Assembly (NCBI GenBank): GCA_900549015.1
Contig: URMH01000015.1
Location: 1-54,634 of the forward strand
Length of the DNA: 54,634 bases
Source of the DNA: an uncultured Blautia sp.
GTDB lineage: Bacteria > Bacillota > Clostridia > Lachnospirales > Lachnospiraceae
Direction of reading: 5' to 3'
Shown: piece by piece, positions 48,559 through 54,634 of the stretch
Layout of the letters: every line of letters begins with the position of its first letter
Position numbering within the stretch: position 1 is the first letter of the stretch
The notes under the pieces: generated by a model
Database searches by the model: none
Told to the model about the DNA's origin: nothing
The model's input: only the letters and a program-made list of their open reading frames with translations
Made by a program: the position numbers and the translations under genes

Positions 48559-49995
48559 ATGAAAAGAACGAAAATCATCTGTACTCTGGGACCGGCTACA
48601 AATAAAAAAACAATTCTCCGGTCGCTGATGCGGGCCGGAATGGATATTGCCCGTTTTAATTTTTCGCATGGCAGTCATGAAGAACACGCTGCACGTGTAG
48701 ATATGATTAAAAATGTAAGGGAGGAATTAAATCTTCCCGTTGCTATGCTTCTTGATACAAAGGGTCCGGAAATCCGTACCGGGCTTTTAAAGGATGGAAA
48801 AAAGGTACGTCTGGAAGCAGGGAGTGAATTCGTTCTTACAACAGGAGATTATGTAGGGGATGAGCATAAAGTTGCCATTACATATGACACACTTTATAAA
48901 GATGTAAAAAAAGGCGGAAAAATCCTGATCGACGATGGCCTGATCGAACTGGAAATCGAGGATATTAAGCATGGAGATATTTTCTGCCGTGTTTTAAACG
49001 GAGGCGAGCTCGGAGAGCGAAAAGGAGTAAATGTACCTTATGTAAAGGTAAAGCTTCCAGGTATCACGGAGCAGGATAAAAAAGATATTCTTTTTGGTAT
49101 TTCACAGGAATTTGATTACATTGCAGCTTCTTTTGTCCGAAATGCAAAAGCGATCAGGGAAATCCGTCAGCTTCTCGATGAAAACGGAGGCAGTGATATT
49201 GGAATTATAGCCAAGATTGAAAACGCAGAAGGCGTGGAAAATATAGATGAAATCATTGCTGTATCAGATGGGATCATGGTTGCCAGAGGAGATCTGGGTG
49301 TGGAAATTCCGGCAAGTCAGGTTCCATATATCCAGAAAATGATCATCCAGAAATGCAATGACAATTATCTGCCTGTTATTACAGCGACTCAGATGCTGGA
49401 TTCTATGATAAGAAATCCACGTCCGACGCGGGCGGAGGTGGCAGATGTGGCAAATGCCATTTATGACGGCACAGATGCGGTTATGCTTTCCGGGGAGACG
49501 GCAGCAGGAAAATATCCTCTGGCAGCTCTTAAAATGATGGTGGAGATCGCGGAGACAACAGAGCCGCATGTAAATAATCAGGCGCATGCCAGCAACAGAA
49601 GCATGTACTGTGATGGAAAAGTTTCCAGTGCAGTAGGGCTTGCGGCAGTGAGAACAGCTACAGATCTTGGGGCGAAAGCAATCATTACGCCTACTATGGG
49701 AGGAAAGACAGCTTTTATGATTTCAAATTTCCGCCCGGAAGTGCCTATATATGCCATTACGCCGAATGATACGGTAATGCACAGATTACAGCTTGCCTGG
49801 GGCGTTACTCCTTTAAAAGGATATGAAAAGGATTCTACAGAGCACATTATTTTACAGGCAATGAATGTGGTCCGCCGCAAAAGAATGATCAGGAAGGGCG
49901 ATCTTGTTGTGTTTACAGCGGGCGACCCGGCAACGAATATGCGGACGGGAGAGGGCGCTGCCACAAATATGATGCACGTGATCGAGGCAAAGTGA
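48559..49995 (+). CDS. pyk: Pyruvate kinase
   Basis: The 478-residue enzyme shows TKIICTLGPATN at the start, MDIARFNFSHGSHEEH, LDTKGPEIRTG, the active-site IIAKIENAEGVENIDEI region, MVARGDLGVEIP, and LSGETAAGKYP. It lacks the extra C-terminal PEP-utiliser domain of some Firmicutes enzymes. Converts PEP and ADP to pyruvate and ATP. GGGAG upstream. Confidence 0.97.
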   Translation: MKRTKIICTLGPATNKKTILRSLMRAGMDIARFNFSHGSHEEHAARVDMIKNVREELNLPVAMLLDTKGPEIRTGLLKDGKKVRLEAGSEFVLTTGDYVGDEHKVAITYDTLYKDVKKGGKILIDDGLIELEIEDIKHGDIFCRVLNGGELGERKGVNVPYVKVKLPGITEQDKKDILFGISQEFDYIAASFVRNAKAIREIRQLLDENGGSDIGIIAKIENAEGVENIDEIIAVSDGIMVARGDLGVEIPASQVPYIQKMIIQKCNDNYLPVITATQMLDSMIRNPRPTRAEVADVANAIYDGTDAVMLSGETAAGKYPLAALKMMVEIAETTEPHVNNQAHASNRSMYCDGKVSSAVGLAAVRTATDLGAKAIITPTMGGKTAFMISNFRPEVPIYAITPNDTVMHRLQLAWGVTPLKGYEKDSTEHIILQAMNVVRRKRMIRKGDLVVFTAGDPATNMRTGEGAATNMMHVIEAK

Positions 49996-50014
49996 GATAT
50001 ACGAGGAGAATACC

Positions 50015-51298
50015 ATGAAGAAAAAAACGTTTGTGACATTGGAAAAATTAAAAGAGATTGAAAAGGAATATCCTACTCCTTTTCATCTTTATGACGAAAA
50101 GGGGATCCGGGAGAATGCCAGAGCATTAAAAGAAGCTTTTTCCTGGAACAAGGGGTTTAAAGAGTTTTTTGCAGTGAAGGCTACGCCAAATCCGTACCTC
50201 ATTCAGATTCTTCAGGAGTATGGCTGCGGCTGTGACTGTTCTTCCATGACAGAGCTTATGATGGCAAAAGCCATTGGCTGCAAAGAGGGTGACATTATGT
50301 TTTCGTCCAATGATACTCCGGAAGAAGAGTTTAAATACGCAGATGAGATTGGCGGAATTATTAATCTGGACGACATTACGCATATTGAAAGTGTGGAGAG
50401 GGCAGTAGGAAAAATTCCGAAGACAATAAGCTGCCGTTATAATCCGGGCGGAGTCTTCAAAATCAGCAATGATATTATGGACAATCCCGGAGATTCCAAA
50501 TATGGTATGACAACAGAGCAGATTTTTGATGCGTTCCGCATTTTAAAAGAAAAGGGAGCAGAAGAGTTCGGAATCCATGCGTTTCTTGCAAGTAATACCG
50601 TGACAAATGAGTATTACCCTCTTCTTGCAAGACAGCTTTTTGAATTGGCAGTGAAGCTTCAGAAAGAGACAGGAGCGCATGTTTCCTTTATTAATCTTTC
50701 CGGTGGCATCGGCATTCCCTACAGTCCGGATCAGACTCCAAATGATATTCGTGTGATCGGCGAGGGAGTAAGAAAAGCTTATGAGGAAGTTCTTGTTCCT
50801 GCAGGAATGGGAGGGGTTTCTATTTACACAGAGCTTGGACGTTTTATGATGGGACCATATGGATGTCTTGTGACAAAAGCAATTCATGAAAAGCATACAC
50901 ATAAAGAATACATTGGAGTAGATGCATGTGCAGTAAACCTTATGCGCCCTGCCATGTATGGCGCATATCACCATATTACAGTCATGGGAAAAGAGAAGCT
51001 GCCCTGCGATCATCTTTACGATATAACAGGTTCTCTTTGCGAAAATAATGACAAATTTGCCATTGACCGTTATCTTCCTAAAATTGATATGGGTGATCTC
51101 CTTGTGATTCATGATACAGGAGCGCACGGTTTTGCTATGGGATATAATTATAACGGCAAATTAAAATCAGCGGAGATCCTTCTGAAGGAAGACGGAAGCT
51201 TTCAGCTGATCCGTCGTGCAGAGACACCGAAGGATTACTTTGCAACATTTGACTGTTTTCCTGTTTATGAAAAGCTTTTGGAAGATGCAGAGAAATAA
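50015..51298 (+). CDS. lysA: Diaminopimelate decarboxylase-like enzyme (fold type III PLP)
   Basis: The 427-residue protein has the PLP lysine K55 in FFAVKATPNPYL, a GCDCSSMTELMMA segment, the glycine-rich FINLSGGIGIPYSPDQ phosphate site, ELGRFMMGPYG, and the C-terminal GSLCENNDKFAIDR with the substrate cysteine. These are the LysA/ornithine decarboxylase-like marks; meso-DAP decarboxylation to lysine is most likely. Some related clostridial proteins act on other substrates. ACGAGGAG precedes the ATG. Confidence 0.85.
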   Translation: MKKKTFVTLEKLKEIEKEYPTPFHLYDEKGIRENARALKEAFSWNKGFKEFFAVKATPNPYLIQILQEYGCGCDCSSMTELMMAKAIGCKEGDIMFSSNDTPEEEFKYADEIGGIINLDDITHIESVERAVGKIPKTISCRYNPGGVFKISNDIMDNPGDSKYGMTTEQIFDAFRILKEKGAEEFGIHAFLASNTVTNEYYPLLARQLFELAVKLQKETGAHVSFINLSGGIGIPYSPDQTPNDIRVIGEGVRKAYEEVLVPAGMGGVSIYTELGRFMMGPYGCLVTKAIHEKHTHKEYIGVDACAVNLMRPAMYGAYHHITVMGKEKLPCDHLYDITGSLCENNDKFAIDRYLPKIDMGDLLVIHDTGAHGFAMGYNYNGKLKSAEILLKEDGSFQLIRRAETPKDYFATFDCFPVYEKLLEDAEK

Positions 51299-51316
51299 AA
51301 AATGAAGTGCAGATAA

Positions 51317-51358
51317 AAACGCAGATATAAGAAGTAGTGACTTCCTATATCTGCGTTT
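51317..51358. terminator. Bidirectional terminator between lysA and tRNA-Leu
   Basis: A long imperfect hairpin: AACGCAGATATA (51318-51329) with TATATCTGCGTT (51346-51357) and an inner GAAGT/ACTTC stem. The T-run is stronger on the minus strand, where it would end the tRNA transcript. Confidence 0.75.
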
Positions 51359-51509
51359 AAAAAAAATATGGAAAAAGATAAAGATTCTTAAAAAGGCTTC
51401 TGGGACAATTTGCTGATTTTACAAGAGGTAATCAAAGGTAATCAAAAGTTTTGGAATATAAAAAACGCCAAAACCCAGTAAACACAAGGATTTCAGCGAT
51501 TTTAGGTAC

Positions 51510-51592
51510 TGCCGGCAGTGGGACTTGAACCCACACGTGGTTGCCCACAACAGATTTTGAGTCTGCCTCGTCTGCCATTCCGACATGCCGGC
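51510..51592 (-). tRNA. tRNA-Leu (CAA anticodon)
   Basis: Minus-strand 83-base class II tRNA: acceptor GCCGGCA/TGCCGGC with discriminator A, anticodon loop CTCAAAA (anticodon CAA), a variable arm of the long type, and T-loop GGTTCAAGTCC. CCA not encoded. It lies in the 500-base space between lysA and ftsH, which otherwise holds only the terminator and ftsH promoter. Confidence 0.95.
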
Positions 51593-51713
51593 ATTTAGAA
51601 CAGTAATTACTATACCATATAATTGTGTTTTTGACAAGCTATTTTTGGTTTTTTTGTTTTTTTGTTAATATTAGTGTAATTTCTAAAATATTTGTGAAAT
51701 CTATGAATTGGAA

Positions 51714-51781
51714 TTGAAATAAAGAGGAAATGGTGGTATTGTATTCTACACTAATCACTGAAATTATGGATTTTTCAGTGA
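51714..51781 (+). promoter_or_regulatory. ftsH promoter and leader hairpin
   Basis: TTGAAA (51714-51719), 17 bases, TATTGT (51737-51742). The leader contains TCACTGAAA/TTTCAGTGA (51755-51763 with 51773-51781), a 9-bp stem directly before the AGGAGAG ribosome site; it could regulate access to the start. Confidence 0.6.
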
Positions 51782-51799
51782 GGATATGGAGGAGAGAAT

Positions 51800-53665
51800 A
51801 TGAATGTTGACAATAAAAAGCCGGGGAAACGTCCGCTGTACGTTTACTATTTTATTGCAATTGCTGTAATTTTTCTTATTAATCTTCTTGTTCTTCCTGC
51901 ATTTCAGGAACGAAGTGTGGAAAAGACAGATTACAGTACATTTTTAAGTAATGTAGACAGAGGGAACGTATCGAAAGCAGAGGTTCAGGAAGATTATATT
52001 TATTATGAAGTAAGGAAAAATGGAAAAGATACATTATGTAAGACCGTAAGAATGGAAGATCCGGATCTTGTAGACCGTCTTTATGAGGCGGGAACAAAGA
52101 TGGAAGCAGTTGCACCTCAGAAGCAGTCCATTTTTTTAAGTCTGATTGCCGGATATGTTATTCCCATTGTGATTTTTATTTTTCTTGGAAGATGGCTCAG
52201 CAAAAAAATGATGAAATCTATGGGTTCCGGGGGACCGGGAGGCATGATGTCTTTTGGAAAAAGCAATGCCAAGGTTTATGTAAAATCTTCTACAGGCATT
52301 AAGTTTGCTGATGTGGCAGGAGAGGACGAGGCAAAAGAGCTTCTCACAGAAATCGTAGATTATCTTCACAACCCTCAGAAATACACGGAAATCGGAGCTT
52401 CCATGCCAAAAGGCGCCCTTCTTGTGGGACCTCCGGGAACAGGAAAAACCCTTCTTGCAAAAGCCGTTGCAGGAGAGGCGGAAGTGCCATTTTTCTCAAT
52501 TTCCGGCTCTGAGTTTGTAGAAATGTTTGTGGGCATGGGCGCTGCCAAAGTGCGTGATCTATTCCAGCAGGCAAATGAAAAAGCACCCTGTATCGTATTT
52601 ATTGATGAGATTGATACCATTGGAAAGAAACGAGATGGCGGCGGATATTCCGGAAATGATGAAAGGGAGCAGACACTGAACCAGCTTCTTACAGAAATGG
52701 ATGGATTTGACGGTTCAAAAGGCGTTGTCATTCTGGCTGCTACAAACCGTCCGGATTCCCTTGACCCGGCGCTTCTTCGTCCGGGACGTTTTGACAGGAG
52801 AATTCCGGTAGAGCTTCCGGATCTTCAGGGAAGAGAAGAAATTTTAAAAGTTCATGCAAAAAAAATAAAAATTGCAGATACTGTCCGGTTTGACTCCATT
52901 GCAAAAGCTGCCGCAGGAGCTTCCGGAGCAGAGCTTGCAAATATCGTAAACGAAGCGGCACTTCGCGCTGTGCGCGATGGAAGAAAATTTGCCACACAGG
53001 CAGACTTTGAGGAGAGTATTGAGGTTGTCATTGCCGGCTATCAGAAGAAAAACCGCGTGCTTTCCAACAAAGAAAAGCTGATCGTTTCCTATCACGAAAT
53101 CGGTCATGCCCTGGTAGCTGCCAGACAGACAGATTCCGCACCGGTTCATAAAATTACGATCATTCCACGTACGTCGGGAGCGCTTGGCTACACAATGCAG
53201 GTAGATGAGAAAGAACATTTCCTTATGAGCAGGGAAGAACTGGAAAATAAAATTGCCACTTTCACAGGCGGACGCGCTGCGGAGGAGCTGATTTTTCATT
53301 CCATAACAACAGGGGCTGCCAACGATATTGAACAGGCAACAAAAATTGCAAGAGCGATGATTTCCAGATATGGAATGAGCGATGAGTTTGATATGGTTGC
53401 AATGGAAAGCATGGGAAATCAGTACCTGGGAGGGGATTCCTCCTTAAGCTGCTCCTTTGAGACACAGACTCTTCTTGATAAAAAAGTGGTAGAGCTTGTG
53501 CGAAGACAGCATGAAAAAGCTCTGCAGATCCTTCAGGATAACATTGGAAAGCTTCATGAGCTTGCAAAATATCTGTATGAACAGGAAACGATCACAGGAG
53601 ATGAATTTATGCGGATTTTAAACGCGCCTCCTCTGGAAATACAGGAAAAAACAGAAGAAATATAA
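51800..53665 (+). CDS. ftsH: ATP-dependent zinc metalloprotease FtsH
   Basis: The 621-residue membrane protease has two N-terminal membrane helices (about 15-33 and 110-129), AAA Walker A GPPGTGKT (210-217), Walker B CIVFIDEID (264-272), the second region of homology (RPGRFDRRI), and zinc motif HEIGH (432-436) with a later acidic ligand in the C-terminal domain. It degrades misfolded membrane and regulatory proteins. Length is normal for Clostridia. Confidence 0.96.
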   Translation: MNVDNKKPGKRPLYVYYFIAIAVIFLINLLVLPAFQERSVEKTDYSTFLSNVDRGNVSKAEVQEDYIYYEVRKNGKDTLCKTVRMEDPDLVDRLYEAGTKMEAVAPQKQSIFLSLIAGYVIPIVIFIFLGRWLSKKMMKSMGSGGPGGMMSFGKSNAKVYVKSSTGIKFADVAGEDEAKELLTEIVDYLHNPQKYTEIGASMPKGALLVGPPGTGKTLLAKAVAGEAEVPFFSISGSEFVEMFVGMGAAKVRDLFQQANEKAPCIVFIDEIDTIGKKRDGGGYSGNDEREQTLNQLLTEMDGFDGSKGVVILAATNRPDSLDPALLRPGRFDRRIPVELPDLQGREEILKVHAKKIKIADTVRFDSIAKAAAGASGAELANIVNEAALRAVRDGRKFATQADFEESIEVVIAGYQKKNRVLSNKEKLIVSYHEIGHALVAARQTDSAPVHKITIIPRTSGALGYTMQVDEKEHFLMSREELENKIATFTGGRAAEELIFHSITTGAANDIEQATKIARAMISRYGMSDEFDMVAMESMGNQYLGGDSSLSCSFETQTLLDKKVVELVRRQHEKALQILQDNIGKLHELAKYLYEQETITGDEFMRILNAPPLEIQEKTEEI

Positions 53666-53682
53666 GCGCTTGTAAAATCTGG

Positions 53683-53714
53683 TCCTGCGGATAAAATGTC
53701 CGCAGGATTCTTTG
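53683..53714 (+). terminator. Terminator after ftsH
   Basis: TCCTGCGGA (53683-53691) and TCCGCAGGA (53699-53707) form a perfect 9-bp stem, followed by TTCTTTGT. Confidence 0.75.
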
Positions 53715-53724
53715 TATAAGTGCC

Positions 53725-53753
53725 TTGTGTTTTTCTCTTTCTTCCGTTATAAT
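53725..53753 (+). promoter_or_regulatory. Promoter of the small zf-HC2-like gene and polA
   Basis: TTGTGT (53725-53730), 17-base spacer, TATAAT (53748-53753), about 60 bases before ATG 53812. Confidence 0.65.
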
Positions 53754-53811
53754 AAATCAGATAACAACGCATTTTATATGCAGAAACGTACAGCAGGAGG
53801 GAGGAAGGACT

Positions 53812-54159
53812 ATGAACTGCCGGACAGCGGAAGAAATGGTAAACCAGTATATGAACCATACGCTTTCCATCGAGGAAATGGAAGAGTTTTTAGACCATAT
53901 TCAGTCGTGTTCTTCATGCTATGACGAGCTGGAAACGTATTTTATTGTTCATGAGGCAATGCAGCAGCTTGCAGAAGACGATGGAGACACGGTTCTTGAT
54001 TTTCGTAAGCTTTTAAATCAGGACATTAAAAGAGCGAGACGAAGAATCCGTATTATGAAAATAGAACGGTTTTTTGCAGGAATCGCAGTTCTTCTCCTGA
54101 TTGCACTTCTTACTGGTTTTCTGCTGTTTGTAATAAAAGAAGCAGGGGGACATTTATGA
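53812..54159 (+). CDS. Small membrane protein with anti-sigma-like zinc finger
   Basis: The 115-residue protein has a zf-HC2-like N-terminus (MNCRTAEEMVNQYMNHTL, then FLDHIQSCSSCYDELE, a HxxxCxxC-type site) and one membrane helix at about 88-107 (FFAGIAVLLLIALLTGFLLF). This layout fits anti-sigma factors, but no sigma gene is adjacent. ATG 53812 follows GGGAGGAAGG. It overlaps polA by four bases. Confidence 0.72.
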   Translation: MNCRTAEEMVNQYMNHTLSIEEMEEFLDHIQSCSSCYDELETYFIVHEAMQQLAEDDGDTVLDFRKLLNQDIKRARRRIRIMKIERFFAGIAVLLLIALLTGFLLFVIKEAGGHL

Positions 54160-54634
54160 GTGAAAAAATATTACTGATAGACGGGCACAGTATTTTAAAC
54201 CGGGCATTTTACGGACTTCCGGATCTTACAAACGGAGAGGGACTTCATACAGGCGCAGTATATGGCTTCTTAAATATCCTTTTTCGCATTCTGGAAGAAG
54301 AAAAACCGGATTATCTTACGGTTGCTTTTGATGTTCATGCGCCAACCTTCCGCCATAAAATGTATGATGCCTATAAAGGAACGCGGAAATCCATGCCGGA
54401 AGAGCTTCGTCAGCAGGTTCCTCTTATAAAAGAAATGTTGAAGGCAATGGATATAAATATCATAGAGATGGAAGGTTATGAGGCGGACGACCTTCTGGGA
54501 ACTGTTGCAAAACGGTGTGAGACGTCAGGGATGGATGTCACAATCTTATCAGGAGACAGGGATCTTCTTCAGCTTGCAACAGACAAGATTATGATCCGCC
54601 TTCCAAAAACAACAAAGGGAAAGACGGTAATTGA
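54156..54634 (+). CDS. polA: DNA polymerase I, N-terminal 5'-3' exonuclease domain (3' truncated by window)
   Basis: The first ~159 residues show the 5'-3' exonuclease of Pol I: KILLIDGHSILNRAFYGLP, LTVAFDVHAPTFRHKMYDAY, YKGTRKSMPEELRQQ and EGYEADDLLGTVAKR, then ILSGDRDLLQLATDK, carrying the conserved metal-binding aspartates. The polymerase domains lie outside. ATGA overlap with the upstream membrane protein gene. Confidence 0.95.
   Translation, partial: MSEKILLIDGHSILNRAFYGLPDLTNGEGLHTGAVYGFLNILFRILEEEKPDYLTVAFDVHAPTFRHKMYDAYKGTRKSMPEELRQQVPLIKEMLKAMDINIIEMEGYEADDLLGTVAKRCETSGMDVTILSGDRDLLQLATDKIMIRLPKTTKGKTVI

Overview
This window looks like a chromosomal segment of a gut-type Clostridia bacterium (best guess Lachnospiraceae) with one apparently complete ~39.3 kb siphovirus-type prophage inserted in it. 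The taxonomic guess rests on the compact haem operon with a fused cobA-hemD, the Firmicutes-type promoters and AGGAGG ribosome binding sites, and phage proteins of types I associate with Lachnospiraceae phages. No database search was possible, so every name comes from reading the translated sequence.

Left chromosomal arm (1-7300): the end of a siroheme-synthase-type gene, then hemC, cobA-hemD, hemB and hemL in one tightly overlapping tetrapyrrole operon, a beta-propeller lactonase with its own promoter, and aroC on the opposite strand. Right arm (46582-54634): a CorA-type transporter, a rhomboid-like membrane protein, pyruvate kinase, a diaminopimelate decarboxylase-like enzyme, tRNA-Leu, FtsH, a small anti-sigma-like membrane protein and the start of polA.

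The prophage (7301-46581) is bounded by an 18-bp direct repeat. It sits between divergent aroC and corA, and the repeat carries the -35 box of the aroC promoter. The leftward lysogeny arm holds the integrase, an Abi_2/AbiF-like HEPN protein with a short structured RNA in front of it, a small membrane protein, an Ltp-like superinfection-exclusion protein, an ImmA-like protein and a CI-like repressor. A cro/CI switch with dyad operators lies at 12511-12856. The rightward arm holds early regulators, a replication/recombination block (SMC-like ATPase, AAA ATPase, DUF669, helicase, primase-helicase, iteron-like origin, RusA), a sigma-like late regulator, a structured RNA with tRNA-Met, terminase, portal, head, tail and lysis genes.

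The most unusual features are: (1) the abi gene with a terminator-ended two-hairpin leader RNA, a candidate RNA-antitoxin/HEPN-toxin system, with a Cys/His module fused to the Abi C-terminus; (2) a minor head protein gene split by a group I intron with an HNH endonuclease, whose exact ends are fixed by P1 and P10 pairing, and whose spliced product carries a C-terminal HExxH zincin domain followed by a possible immunity gene; (3) a free-standing RNA at ~30279-30453 with a block resembling 5S rRNA; (4) an iteron cluster; (5) two internal start sites at domain borders of the endolysin; (6) a +1 (or -2) frameshift arrangement in the tail chaperones; (7) two 16-bp palindromes in matching positions.
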